Part shown: positions 9,956-20,257 of the stretch, one piece after another
Layout: every line of letters begins with the position of its first letter
How positions within the stretch are numbered: position 1 is the first letter of the stretch
Notes under the pieces: generated by a model
The model's database searches: none
The model's input: the letters and a program-made list of their open reading frames with translations, nothing else
What the model was told of the DNA's origin: nothing
Position numbers and translations under genes: made by a program
From: Rhynchopus euleeides
Lineage: Eukaryota > Euglenozoa > Diplonemea > Diplonemida > Diplonemidae
Reading direction: 5' to 3'
Assembly: GCA_963210315.1 (NCBI GenBank)
Contig: OY723238.1
Location: 1,860,001-1,924,000 of the forward strand
DNA length: 64,000 bases

Positions 9956-10534
9956 ATGAGCAAGAGAACGGCAACCACAACACCGACGCGCAACAGCAAG
10001 CGGACGAAGAGCGGAGATCTGGGGAAGGAGGATGAGCGGCATGAAAGCCAGCTGCAGCAGCTTGTGGAGGACTTTGTGGCCCTGTACACCACCAGGAAGA
10101 CGGGGGAGGTGTTAAAACACACGGTGTTGAAGGAGATGCTGCAGAAGGTGCTGGTGACCACCATCCCCCCCAAGACTGGAGTGATAACAAAGGTGCTGAA
10201 ACGCAAATACGATGCACTGGCTTCCTACAAGTCGCTGAAGGATGTTTCCGGCGACCTGTACACGGTTCGGATCGAAGGAAACCGTGAGATGGCCATCCAC
10301 GGCATCGCGCTGAAGCCCTTCCCCACGCCAACGCAGAAGAAGTCGGAGGGTTTCGCGCGCCTCAAGCTGGTGGTGGAGGACCTGGACAGCATGGATATGG
10401 TCAAGATGTACAAGGCATCGGCACAAGCCTCCACATCCGAGACGCGTCCGAAGAATAAGGCAGTGGCGGCGGTGGCGGGCGATGCAGCACATCGTTGTGG
10501 GCGTGCACGACCAGGAGACCGGGCGCTACTATAG
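9956..10534 (+). CDS. Transposon-encoded basic protein, unknown function
   Basis: 192 residues starting MSKRTATTTPTRNSKRTK, a lysine/arginine-rich N-terminus that looks like a nuclear localisation signal. It continues with a helical region (QLQQLVEDFVALYTTRKTGE) and a mixed region ending before PKNKAVAAVAG. No family is recognised. The homolog at 54125-54703 is nearly identical, so the protein has been kept under selection or copied recently. In both copies the conserved reading continues in a second frame at 10482-10706, overlapping this frame's end, and then in a third, so this ORF may be only the first part of a longer product. Confidence 0.6.
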   Translation: MSKRTATTTPTRNSKRTKSGDLGKEDERHESQLQQLVEDFVALYTTRKTGEVLKHTVLKEMLQKVLVTTIPPKTGVITKVLKRKYDALASYKSLKDVSGDLYTVRIEGNREMAIHGIALKPFPTPTQKKSEGFARLKLVVEDLDSMDMVKMYKASAQASTSETRPKNKAVAAVAGDAAHRCGRARPGDRALL

Positions 10535-10706
10535 CGTCATCGTCGAGAATGGCTTCGCCAAGCTGGTGACGGCGACGCTGGAAGGGGTGCAGGTCGACTA
10601 CACCTTCTACAGGGACCGTCCTTCGGACCAGTGTGAGCCAGGTGAATACAGCGGCTCGCTCGTTGTGCCGCCTCCGCATTTTGTGGATTCAAGCAGAAAT
10701 CGGTGA
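10482..10706 (+). CDS. Second-frame continuation of the transposon protein
   Basis: 74 codons beginning MQHIVVGVHDQETGRYYSV, well formed and identical in frame to 53953-54177 (minus) in copy 2. It overlaps the previous ORF by about 53 bp. It could be reached by a ribosomal frameshift, a small intron, or independent initiation. A third frame (about 10690-10860, with GMSLRDCERLGSLVRRETG) continues beyond it and is also conserved in copy 2. Confidence 0.45.
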   Translation: MQHIVVGVHDQETGRYYSVIVENGFAKLVTATLEGVQVDYTFYRDRPSDQCEPGEYSGSLVVPPPHFVDSSRNR

Positions 10707-11099
10707 AATCAATCGACAACACAGGGCAGAGTTGGGCATGTCTCTGCGCGACTGTGAACGGCTGGGCTCACTCGTTCGCAGAGAGACAGGGATCTCGATG
10801 GGGCTTTCATACCCCCTCCTCGTAAAGCATGAAGCTCCCCTCCGGCTGATGACGCCCTCTCTTAGGGTATGGCAAGTTTTGCGGGACCAGCGTGTACCGT
10901 AATATTGCACAGCTGGGCCAGCAAAAAAAATCGCATTGTCTCGACCTGCCCCTGACCAAAAATCATTATTTCGAGGTATCTGAAGGCACGGGCAGGCACG
11001 GGCACTCCCGAAATAATTTTACATGTGGTACTTGTAATTTTACAAGTGGCACTTGTAACCATTTTTCACTTGTAATTTTACATGTAAAACCACTTGTAA

Positions 11100-13482
11100 C
11101 ATACATGTCTAGTACGTATCGAAAACGCGGAAAAAACGTACCAAAACGTACCAAAAAATGGTACGTTTTTGAAAAAAGAAATAAAAAAATAATTAATTTT
11201 CCCGGTAAATTCCGCGTTATTTTGGAATTATTGCGCGTTTTTTTCGATTTTTTGCGCGTTTTTTTGAATTTTTTGCGCGTTTTTGCGCGTTTTTGGGGGG
11301 AAATTGGCCTAAAATCCAGAGTGTATAGGGGGACCCTTTTCGATTTTTTTTCCGGGGGGGGGTCCATTTTGGACGTTTGAGCCCGATTTCGAAGGAATTT
11401 TTGAGTTTTGAGCCTATTTTGGGCCCTAAAACGCGTTAAAATGGATCTCGGAATTTCCGGAAAATGGCTGTTTTTTGGCCTTGGCGAATTTTCGCCCAAA
11501 AAATTGACCCAAACTTTTCTGGGCCCATCATCGGGTCCTGGTGGTCTGGAACTGTCCATTTTCCAAGGCAGTCGTGAGAAAATCGCGAGGCTTCGCCCCG
11601 AGTTCATTCATGTGACCCCAAAAATGAGGTTGGCTCCGGCTTCCACAACTCCAAATCGGAGTTTTGGAAGCCGGACCTTGTTGTGGGGAGAAAATCGGCC
11701 AAGTGAGGTTCGGGTTGTCTCTTGTGCGAAATTCGAGCAATAAAGCTCAACAAGTAATCGTAATGATTGACAACGTGTCGCCGGATGCTACAATCCTGAA
11801 GTAAAATCAGAGCAAGCTCGTCAGATGCAGACGCCACGTGGTGGTCTCCCGGTGCTTGCTGTGTTTCGGCGCTAACACACTACAACCTCCCCTGGTGCGC
11901 CTCATCAGGTGTGAGCCAGGATCAATGGAACCTAAGATAGCTAGTCTTAGGCCAGCAAGACTTTCTTCCCACCTTATCCCTCGCCTCGTGTGCGTCAAGT
12001 AATCAAATGCCATGGCCCCAACCACAACCCCACCCCCTGCCTTCTGCCCCCCACCCCTGTGCAGGTCATGTGCCCCCTCCCATCGCGTGTTGCCTTGTTG
12101 CATATTTTCAAATTGGGAAATTTCAGGTGACCCGATGACAGGGATGTCCCCCGAGGGTCTACCTGCAGGGCTCCACTTTTTTTGCTATGCCTGTTTGCGC
12201 TTCGCTTGCCACACACCACCCTGGGGGGAGGGACAGAGGGCGGAGGGGGCTACACACTTACACAACCGATCCGGTCAAACAATGCCACGTCATCCCCATT
12301 GGGGTCCTGGACCGCGGCCTCTCTCCCAGCGAATTGGTGTCGTCATCAGGCAGGCTAAGTAGTTGTCTACACAGGACATTGGTTTTAAGGGGGTCTGAGT
12401 TCTGCGGAACTGGCTTCAAGGGACGCCCCCTCGTAATGACTGGGTGGATGGAGCCAAGTAATACCAGGTGGTCGGACACCGGAACTCTCGGCATTTATTA
12501 GTCGCGGGAACTGTGTCCGTGTGGTAGGTGACCCCTTCCGATTCCACTGATTCCACTCTTGAACATGTAGTGTTGAAAGATACTTGGTGTTCTGATGTTT
12601 TACAGGGTACTTGACAAAGGAAAGAGGGTGGTCAGTCTTGTGATCCACCCTGAATCCTTCCTGTGAGCAGCAGATCCACAACACCTCGACTTCTTTCAGC
12701 GGCTGTATTGATATTGCCTGACACAGCAAACATGATTCAATTGGAGGAACAAGCCTCGTACACCAGCGGCCCAAAAGGTGGATTTCATGTATGGTTTTAG
12801 GATTTCCCTTACTACTGATGGTGTAGAGACTACAAAGCCTGACCTGATGACGCCGCCATGAACCTGGGAGACACGCCGCGTGAGAAGGGACCTCGGTGCG
12901 GGGTGGCGTGAAGATCCTGCCTGAGTGCCCTCGTCGGGACCCGCGGTAAACCGTGGCGTTCCCCCCGAGGCAAGTCCAGGACGAAGGTTGCAGATAACCG
13001 CTGCACCTCTTCGTCCGAAAGGAGCTCACAGGATAGGGGAACTGCCCACACCCCACTCACGACAGTGTATCCGAAAGGTGCACTGCGCGTGTGGTGGCGG
13101 TGTCGGGTCCAGACCCACCTCGTTCCCCCATGCCCGTCAGTTGTTGCCCCTGCAGGGGTGGCTGCTGTCTGGCATGGGGGGCGCCCTCCCTGCCTTGCAA
13201 GGGAAAATGTAGAACGGCATGCTGCCCGTTTCTTCATTTTTCACCTTGCCTGGTAGGGGGGGACCCCCTCACGGGGGGAAAAAGAGGAACGGCATGCTGC
13301 CCGTTCACTCTTTTTTCCCTCCGTCGTGGGTACGTATTGGTACGTTTTTGGTACGTATCGGTACGTTTTTTCCGCGTTTTTCCTCCGGGGGAACGTACGT
13401 TTTTGCAGGAAAAAAGCCGCGTGTCATTTCCCGCGTTTTTTGGTATTTTTTCCGCGTTTTCCGTACGTACTAGACATGTATG
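11100..13482. mobile_element. Nested DNA transposon with 6-bp duplication TTGTAA
   Basis: Ends are CATACATGTCTAGTACG and its exact inverse, flanked by TTGTAA at 11094-11099 and 13483-13488. Removing it restores the sequence CACTTGTAATGTAATTTAC that copy 2 of the host transposon has uninterrupted (inverse strand, near 51748-51766). Beyond the first 17 bp the termini share GAAAACGCGGAAAAAA and repeated GTACGTTTTT motifs. The left part is T/GCGCG-rich low-complexity sequence; the middle (12000-13050) is more complex, but I recognise no transposase. It is probably non-autonomous. Confidence 0.85.
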
Positions 13483-13510
13483 TTGTAATGTAATTTACTT
13501 CAGCGCCGTG

Positions 13511-14095
13511 CACACAGCATTCTCTGTGTGTGGGTGCCCTCGGTGCCACCACCGCCATCTATGGAGGATGTATAACGAACTGTAAATTCTGTAAAATTTT
13601 GTAAAAAATGGGGGGATTTTTTGGAAAAATGGCCAAAAAAAGAGTGTGGGGAGTTGGGTCCAGTTTAGCAAAGTCCGTGTATTTGGACGCGGCCCCTCAG
13701 ATAAGGAAGCCGCGTCTCAGGTGTAGGATGAGGGGTGTTGTAGAATTTCAGGGTTGACCGCTATCCCTGGACCAACTCACCAAAACTGTGCTGGGATATC
13801 GGAGACGGGAGCTCGAAAGTGGGAAGACCAAGCCGATCGTTTGTCCGTGCCAGGATCATTGAGGGAGAAAACAGAACAGATGGGGATCCTCCCTGACCCT
13901 GCAGGGCACATATATGAGACGGCGTGGCTGTATCACAACAGAAGGGACAGAAGAACATCAGGCCGCTAGGAAGCTGACCGTGTATCGCACAATCTTTGAC
14001 ACAATATAGCATGACCAGAATTAGTGTGTGCCGCACCCCCCCACCCCCACCCCCCACCCCAGCTGACGTCACCTCCATGCGAGTGATTATATGTG
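13511..14095. other. Region between transposon and USP-transposase gene
   Basis: No gene is seen. It holds a 33-bp repeat at 13642-13674 also present at 45973-46005, and an 8-bp perfect stem GACGCGGC/GCCGCGTC at about 13689-13716. Terminal repeats of the neighbouring USP-transposase element could not be identified here. Confidence 0.4.
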
Positions 14096-17000
14096 TCAGC
14101 TGGACCTCCTTCTTTTTTCAGGAGGACCAGCGCCCCCGGACGAAACTGGTCTCTTCTTGCCGCTGGCGCCTAGACGAGCCCGTTTAGCTGGTACCACATC
14201 GTCACTGCTGTCCGAACTGTCCGTAGTGAGATCGCAGGAGCCGGAGAGGGAAGCAGCAGCGACAGGATGAAGGTCTGGGTCGAAGGTCTCCTCTGCCCCG
14301 TCAACGTACTGGCGATCAGGGTCGGCGTCATCTTCCCATTCACTCGCTTCCTCGGACTCTGCGGTGCCCTGGCCAGGGGTGGCGTAACTGCCGTCGTCCC
14401 GGAAGACCCCCCACTCGGCAGGCTCCTCATTCATGAGCTCCGACCAGTGCTTGCGCTTTTTATGGTCAGTCCAGTGCGACATTGCGGTATTCGCATTGCG
14501 ATGGGAGGCCTCCATCGCCGCACGGTCGAATGGGGACCCCGCCTGGCGCAAAAGGACACGGTTCAGGTTGGAGCATCCGACAGTGGGCAGTTCGGGCAAG
14601 CCCCACTTGAACCGGAAGTTGTGGAGGTGTGCAACAGCAGTGATACACGTGTCAATCCACCCGTCCCCGAGCCTGGTTGCCGGGACGTTCCACGGTTCCC
14701 GCATGACGGCCCACCCCGTCTTCAGCCGCCCGATGCAGCGTTCCACACAGGAACGGTCCACAGCGAAACCCCGGTTGAACTCCCGCTCTATGGCCGAAGC
14801 AAGGTTGGTATAGAAGTGGTTGTAGTCCGGGGTGCGATTTTCATCGCCCTTCCGGCTCGTGCGGCGGCTGGGGACAACGCATGAGGCAGCCTGTGGGAAT
14901 GCCCCATCAGCGATGACCACATCACATGCCCTCAGAGGGGGCCGGGAAATGCCAGAAGAGTGCGATGTAGTCGTACCCCACATTGCGGCATCAGCCATGG
15001 AGCCAGGAGCGACAGGAGAGATGTGAACAATCTGCCCAGATGGGGTAACCACGACCAACACCTTTGAAGCACACCGGTGATAATAGCCGGAGAACTTCGT
15101 GGTGTCGTACGTCACCTCCAGAGGGAAACAGTCCACAGCGAGGGTGGCACAGGGGGTGAAGGCGAAGCGACACACTTTCTCCGCTGCCCAGGGCTTCCGG
15201 AACCACTCCCTCCCCGCATCTCCCGTCCCGATCTCATCCAGAACAGTGGCGAGATACGTCACACCAATCTCCTTGTCGCGGGAGATCGCCAGCTTCCCGA
15301 GCGTCAAGCCCGGGAGGTGAGCACGGTATGCCTCCGGTCTAGTGGCGGGCTTGTGGCGGAGGTACACAAGGGCAACAAGCAGACGCCGGCGAGCGAATTC
15401 GTCGGTGTCGTCCCCGTACTGCTCAAAGAGGATGGTGAGCTGCCACGGGGTCAAGGATGTGGCAGCACTCGAAAAGTCATCGCTCCGTGTGGTGGAAACA
15501 TTGAAGAAGATACACCACTCCTTCACACAGATGCTGGATGTTTTCACCCCAAGGAAGGGATGAACAGCATCACGCTCCTGCTCAGTTGCGCGCAGGGCAG
15601 CAAACTTCAGGCGGATCTGCCGGCTCTGCCTGAGGAACCGAGCCACCCGGTCCGAACAGTGGCTCCCCCACACGGCCTCGAATGCATCTTTCTGTGCAAT
15701 TCGTTTCTCTGCCGCTTTCAAGGCCTCATCGATGCGTTTTTTTTTGGCTGCGGATCGGGGACCTTTGCCGAAGCCCAGCCCTTTCGCCACCTCCTTCGTC
15801 CTGGCCACAGACTTGACCTCCTCGGAGTTCATCGCAGCCTTGTTGCTGAGGGTGAAGGAGGAGGCCTCGCCGCCCGGAAGGATGTCGTCGGCGCGCTGCT
15901 TCGCGAGCAGTCCCTCCTTGTGGGCGCGAATGCGATTCCGGGACTCCCTGTAAGACAGCTGCGTGACGCAGTGTCCAGCACCAACCGCCAGAGCTTGGGT
16001 GAACCCTACCGGCATAGTTCCCGCATCCAGAGCGTCGAGGTAGTGCTGAAGGTCGGTAGAGAACTCGGTTGCACGCCAGAAGTCCACCACCGCCTTGCGG
16101 AACAAGGCGAGGAACTCGATCCTCCCGTTCCCATTCAGGGTCCGGTCCACCCGAGGAAACAGGGACAGCAGGAGACTGTCACCTTGCAGTTGAGGCAGCG
16201 CCTGCATGAATGCAGAGTAATTTGCAGCAAACTTCCCCTGCATCATCAGCCGGTTGCCAATCCTCCGGTCCTGTGCAGTCGTGGGGTTCCGAAGAATGAC
16301 ACCCACTTTCATCGGACCATATCCAACGAGGATGTTGTCATCTGCCACAGATGACTTGCGGGATCGCGTCCGACGCCTTGTAGGCGATGCCGATGGAAGG
16401 GTACCTGGGTCCTGGGCTGCACCCGGCGTCTCAGACGGTGGGAGGTGCTCCGGATTGGCGTCTGGCCTGCGACTGCCGGGGACTGCGGGCCCAACATCGC
16501 GACCGAGGGCACCTGCAACTGCGTTTGCGATGCGGGACACATCGTCTTCTGAGATGCTCGGCGGCAAGAGGGGGTTTCTGTGAACCTCTGGTGATAGCCG
16601 CGGAAGGAGGTAGGGGCTCTCAGATGACGCCGCACGGAGGCTGACAGGGGTTCTGTCAGGCGGGGTCGCAACGGCCGGCACAACACCTCCAACCCCAGCG
16701 GATGTGCGGGAGTCGCTACTTGCCCGAGACAGGACAGACCGCTGGCGCTGTGCCTGTGAATAAAGGGTGGTGTGGTGCACCATCACAGTGTCAACAGCCT
16801 TCTTGTCGCACAGGAAGTAGTCTGACAGGAGCTTTGAGCGGAACACTTGCGGGGTCGCCGTCGCCCAAGCATGGGAGTTGCGGTGTAAGCCCTTCACAAA
16901 CCCCTGGTAATGCGTCTTACGCATGTCGAGGTCTCCAAGATTGGCGAACTGAAAGACATCAGTGGGGACGAAGATGCGTTTCCCGCCGCTATCCTTCCGC

Positions 17001-18577
17001 AGCACATCGTACAGGGCGGATGCTGGATTATCCCACATCCCCTTCAGATCCCAGTTGAAAGGAGAGCTGCTGAGGGAAGCCCGGAGAGTTTTCCGCCAAG
17101 CCGTGGGCTCGAGGGCTGCGTCACGTTTCGCAATGGCATCGTACAAAGATAGTACAAGCACCTTGGCACCGGGTGTCAGCGCACCCTTCCTTGCACTCTC
17201 GCGGGGGTTCGGGTCCTGCCACTCACAGGTGCTCTCTCGCCCTTTTCCCTGAGATGCGGATTTCGTGCGCTTGGGGGAAGGTGTTTGGAAGAGATCAGGG
17301 GCAGCGCGCTCCCCCTTCGAAGGCTGGAGAGGGCTGCGGGGTTCCTCAGGAATGGGCGGAGTAGAACCCTCCTTGGGTGGCAGGAGCGGGTTGCGGGCGT
17401 TGACTTCCTCGGGAATGGGTGGAGTCGATGTAGAACCCTCCTTGGGTGGCAGGAGCGGGTTGCGGTCACGGGGTTCATAGCCGAAGGAGGCATCATACGG
17501 GTGGAATGATGATGCCCCCTTCTGGAAGCCTGGAGGAAGACCAGGTGGAGGGGGTGGCGCCAACGGGGCAGACTCCGAGGCAGCAAGCGGGGTAGACACC
17601 GAGTCAGCACGCGGGGCAGACTCCGAGGCATCACGCGGGGCAGACACCGAGGTAGAGCGCGGGGTAGACACCGAGACATCACGCTTAAACAGCAAGATGT
17701 ATGCCTCGGTTTCATCCAAGACTGGTGCAGGAATCTGGCTCATCAGGTCGTCGTTCGCCTCCCACCACTCATCGCCCTTGCGAACCACGGCAGTGTAATG
17801 CCCTTCCACCATGGAGTCCCCGTGGTGGAGAATGTACCCGTGAAGCGAAAACTGATGGGGTCCAATCATCAGCGTCTCGCAGAGCGTGGCTTTGTAGCAA
17901 TCCTTCAAGAATTGGCCAGGCTGCCCTGCGTCCCGAAACCGTGGCAAAACCACAAGGAGGTCGGTGAGGGTGTCGGGGATGTGGATGTCGGCAGACACCG
18001 TGTGCTCGACATCATGCCTCTCACGGTCAGGACACTTTTCTGCCCGATCGCTGTCGGGATCCTGCTCGTTTTCGCAGTGCTGACAGTCCCGTGAATGAGC
18101 ACGGAAGCAGTCAGGGCACCGCGAAACGAAAGAGGAGACCTTCGACTGTGCAGAAGCCCTCTCCTGCACATCGATCACCTCATGCCGGTCTTCCGCGGGC
18201 AAGCTCAGGAGCAGCATATTGAGGTCGGTCGCATCACGCTCACGAGTCAGGCCACAATCTTTGCAACAGGAGGTGGAGATCTCTCTCAACTGAAAAGGGA
18301 GAGACTCTGCGTCCGACAGACAGGGAAAGACACCGAGAGACAGCAACTCATATGCGTCCTCCTGCACTCCGCGCTCGAATGGCTCCGGTAGCGCCTTCAG
18401 GAATGCCGAGAGGTTACGGCCGCGACCCAGACATTGGGCGAGGGCCTGACGGCGGTTGCGCGACGTCCCCGTCGGAGCGGTCTTGCTCAGACCGGCCAGG
18501 GAACTGCTCAGCAACAGTTGAAAGCTGGCTGCGAGGTAGCAGGAATTCCCCCGGTTCTTGAATCCCCGCTCCGTCAT
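14096..18577 (-). CDS. Ubiquitin-specific protease fused to DDE transposase
   Basis: One uninterrupted ORF of 1493 residues. Residues 1-300 form a USP-type (C19) deubiquitinase: GFKNRGNSCYLAASFQ with catalytic Cys13, QEDAYE at 72-77, zinc-binding CxxC pairs near 105-108 and 154-157, then the His box VEGHYTAVV (His260) and WWEANDD, whose Asn275 aligns with the third catalytic position. A Pro/Ser-rich linker follows, with repeats of 'NPLLPPKEGST' type. The C-terminal third resembles PIF/Harbinger-like DDE_Tnp_4 transposases: AVDCFPLEVTYD (Asp near 1146), APGSMADAAMW, VIADGAF (Asp near 1222) and ERCIGRLKTGW (Glu near 1280). The extreme C-terminus is acidic, then basic (PEKRRRSS), like a nuclear signal. 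All key residues of both enzymes appear present. The ATG is the only sensible start, four codons before the Cys-box glycine. Without identified termini it could be an active element or a domesticated gene. Confidence 0.87.
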   Translation of the reverse strand: MTERGFKNRGNSCYLAASFQLLLSSSLAGLSKTAPTGTSRNRRQALAQCLGRGRNLSAFLKALPEPFERGVQEDAYELLSLGVFPCLSDAESLPFQLREISTSCCKDCGLTRERDATDLNMLLLSLPAEDRHEVIDVQERASAQSKVSSFVSRCPDCFRAHSRDCQHCENEQDPDSDRAEKCPDRERHDVEHTVSADIHIPDTLTDLLVVLPRFRDAGQPGQFLKDCYKATLCETLMIGPHQFSLHGYILHHGDSMVEGHYTAVVRKGDEWWEANDDLMSQIPAPVLDETEAYILLFKRDVSVSTPRSTSVSAPRDASESAPRADSVSTPLAASESAPLAPPPPPGLPPGFQKGASSFHPYDASFGYEPRDRNPLLPPKEGSTSTPPIPEEVNARNPLLPPKEGSTPPIPEEPRSPLQPSKGERAAPDLFQTPSPKRTKSASQGKGRESTCEWQDPNPRESARKGALTPGAKVLVLSLYDAIAKRDAALEPTAWRKTLRASLSSSPFNWDLKGMWDNPASALYDVLRKDSGGKRIFVPTDVFQFANLGDLDMRKTHYQGFVKGLHRNSHAWATATPQVFRSKLLSDYFLCDKKAVDTVMVHHTTLYSQAQRQRSVLSRASSDSRTSAGVGGVVPAVATPPDRTPVSLRAASSESPYLLPRLSPEVHRNPLLPPSISEDDVSRIANAVAGALGRDVGPAVPGSRRPDANPEHLPPSETPGAAQDPGTLPSASPTRRRTRSRKSSVADDNILVGYGPMKVGVILRNPTTAQDRRIGNRLMMQGKFAANYSAFMQALPQLQGDSLLLSLFPRVDRTLNGNGRIEFLALFRKAVVDFWRATEFSTDLQHYLDALDAGTMPVGFTQALAVGAGHCVTQLSYRESRNRIRAHKEGLLAKQRADDILPGGEASSFTLSNKAAMNSEEVKSVARTKEVAKGLGFGKGPRSAAKKKRIDEALKAAEKRIAQKDAFEAVWGSHCSDRVARFLRQSRQIRLKFAALRATEQERDAVHPFLGVKTSSICVKEWCIFFNVSTTRSDDFSSAATSLTPWQLTILFEQYGDDTDEFARRRLLVALVYLRHKPATRPEAYRAHLPGLTLGKLAISRDKEIGVTYLATVLDEIGTGDAGREWFRKPWAAEKVCRFAFTPCATLAVDCFPLEVTYDTTKFSGYYHRCASKVLVVVTPSGQIVHISPVAPGSMADAAMWGTTTSHSSGISRPPLRACDVVIADGAFPQAASCVVPSRRTSRKGDENRTPDYNHFYTNLASAIEREFNRGFAVDRSCVERCIGRLKTGWAVMREPWNVPATRLGDGWIDTCITAVAHLHNFRFKWGLPELPTVGCSNLNRVLLRQAGSPFDRAAMEASHRNANTAMSHWTDHKKRKHWSELMNEEPAEWGVFRDDGSYATPGQGTAESEEASEWEDDADPDRQYVDGAEETFDPDLHPVAAASLSGSCDLTTDSSDSSDDVVPAKRARLGASGKKRPVSSGGAGPPEKRRRSS

Positions 18578-19656
18578 ATTAGCCAGATGAGGGGAAGTGA
18601 GGGGTCAGGCACGGGGCGGGAGGCGGAACGGGAGGCAGGAGGGTGGGGGGGGGGGGGGCGCGGGCGCGAGAGGGGTCACCTGCCATGAAAGGATCGGGGT
18701 GCTGCATGGCAGGAGTGCGGGCACAAGTCGGAGGACAGCAACAAATGAACGGGATGACGGGAGGGCGGGACGGGCGGCTCTCACTGACTTCCGATAATCT
18801 GCCGACTCAACCCAGAAACTCTGACACAGAAGGGCTAGCGCAACCGACGACGGAATGTGAAGCAACCGTGAGAGGATACAAGTCACCGGAGACCGTGACG
18901 GCAAATAAGGAGCCAGGAACAGGCGGGAAGAAACGTGACCGAAGGCTCGGGAACAACCGAATGATCTACGGGGCACAGATCTCACTCACTGCGAGAAGAA
19001 ATCAGCCGATACAGCAACCCATACCCGGAGATTCACTGTCATAGCACCAAACCGACGCCACGGGGAAGGCACTGTCACAGACAGACGGAGGTCGAAGTGA
19101 AACGGTTGTACAAAGGGCTCGGCTTTACCGATGTCCTTCGTACAGAGTGAAACGAAGACGCCGCCGAAGGGCGGCGGAAAAAATTTTGGGGTGTTTTTGG
19201 GTGAAAATCCGGGCAACCCGGGCCCTTTGGGACCATATAGGCCAGGAAAGGCCAAAATTTTCGACTTTTTTCGGAAATTTTTCGATTTTTCAGAGTGTGG
19301 CAGTCCGCAGATACAGATTTTCGGGTCAGAAAAAAAATTTTTTTTTCGACCCAAAAATTTCGGATTTTTTTCCGGAGGGTGTATGGTGACCATCCCGGCA
19401 ATCCGAAAAAAACCTGATTTTTCCTGATTTTCGGATTTTTCTCGAAATTTGCCCTTGTGTCAACCAGTGGCAAATTTTTCGGAAAATCGGGAAAAATCAG
19501 GAAAATCCGGAAAATCATACACCCTCCTATGCCCCTATTATGCACAGGCACACCCCTCCCCCCATTTACACAACGGGAGGGCGTGTCCTGCCAAAGGTTT
19601 GCACCAACCTCCTCTGCCCCCTCTGTCGCACCTGATCCCCACCCCCCGCTTGCCCA
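18578..19656. other. Intergenic region with A/T homopolymer-rich repeat
   Basis: 18578-19130 is moderately GC-rich with a G12 run near 18647; no gene seen. 19150-19520 is low complexity, built from TTTTTCGGAAAA-like units, resembling the segment at 47600-47870. Terminal repeats of the USP-transposase were searched for by eye here and not found. Confidence 0.35.
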
Positions 19657-20257
19657 ATGGGTGTGAAGGCGCGGCGAGCACACCCGTTGCTTCTGATAAC
19701 GGGCGTTTCAACGATCTGCCTGTCGATCGCACTCTGCATCTGCGCTGCAGCTCTTTCGGGGGATGTGCTGACATCCGATACCACCGAGCCCCGGCAGCAG
19801 CATCAGCGGGTGGTGGTTGCGGCAACCGATGCAGGCACCAACACAGCCCCTGCCCGCTCCTTTTTTGACCTTGCTGGCACGCCAGGGCCGCCTGCAAGAC
19901 TTCCGGGCAGGCCGCATGCGGGAGATGCAGCAGCAGAGCAGTCCGCTGCTGGAGCGGCTGCCCAGACGCCACCGGAAACTGCACCCCCACCACCACCCTC
20001 CGAGGCGGCCGTGGCAGCGTCAGGCGGCACCACCCTAACGCCGGCTTCGGCACCCGCGGCGGCAGGGCGTGGCAGGTTTTCGAAGCTGCCCGTAGCGGAG
20101 ATCCCGTGGCTGCCCGGGAGCCTGGACGTGCTGGGTATCAACAACCTCAACGAGCCGCAGTTCCGCGAGCAGGCGCTGAGCTTCCCTGCGGGCATCACGC
20201 CGTGGGAAGGTGACGGGCATGCGGAGCGTTATGCCGCAGCATCGGCAACAGCGAAAG
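19657..20257 (+). CDS. First exon of a signal-anchored membrane protein (partial)
   Basis: The ORF begins MGVKARRAHPLLLIT and has one hydrophobic stretch at about residues 10-33, preceded by basic residues: a typical type II signal anchor. A Pro/Ala/Gln-rich stalk follows, then a less biased segment containing LPVAEIPWLPGSLDVLGIN. This topology is common in Golgi glycosyltransferases, but no catalytic motif lies in this exon. The reading ends at GCGAAAG|GTAAGAA, a near-consensus 5' splice site (GT at 20258). Continuing in frame gives only proline/glycine-rich sequence to a stop at 20394, so I favour splicing. No matching downstream exon was recognised before 21 kb. Confidence 0.55.

Larger units (their letters stand above)
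9672..13510 (+). mobile_element. CACGGCGCTGAAG transposon, copy 1 (internally deleted, carries a nested element)
   Basis: Left end CACGGCGCTGAAGTAA, right end TTACTTCAGCGCCGTG. The flanks read CACACA on both sides, compatible with a 6-bp duplication but not decisive in CA-rich DNA. Subterminal regions (9690-9835 and 11018-11100) are dense arrays of short palindromes such as ACAAGTGGCACTTGT and TTACATGTAA, likely transposase-binding sites. From 9672 to about 10860 it matches the inverse of 53810-54998 in copy 2; the zinc-finger and downstream genes of copy 2 are missing here. A separate transposon is inserted at 11100-13482. Confidence 0.8.

Noticed and set aside
12385..13056. 223-codon minus-strand ORF as transposase of the nested element
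   Set aside because: No catalytic motif or zinc finger is visible and the composition looks random; kept only as part of the element.
15077..16354. 425-codon plus-strand ORF
   Set aside because: It is the antisense shadow of the USP-transposase gene; composition explains it and no domain is seen.
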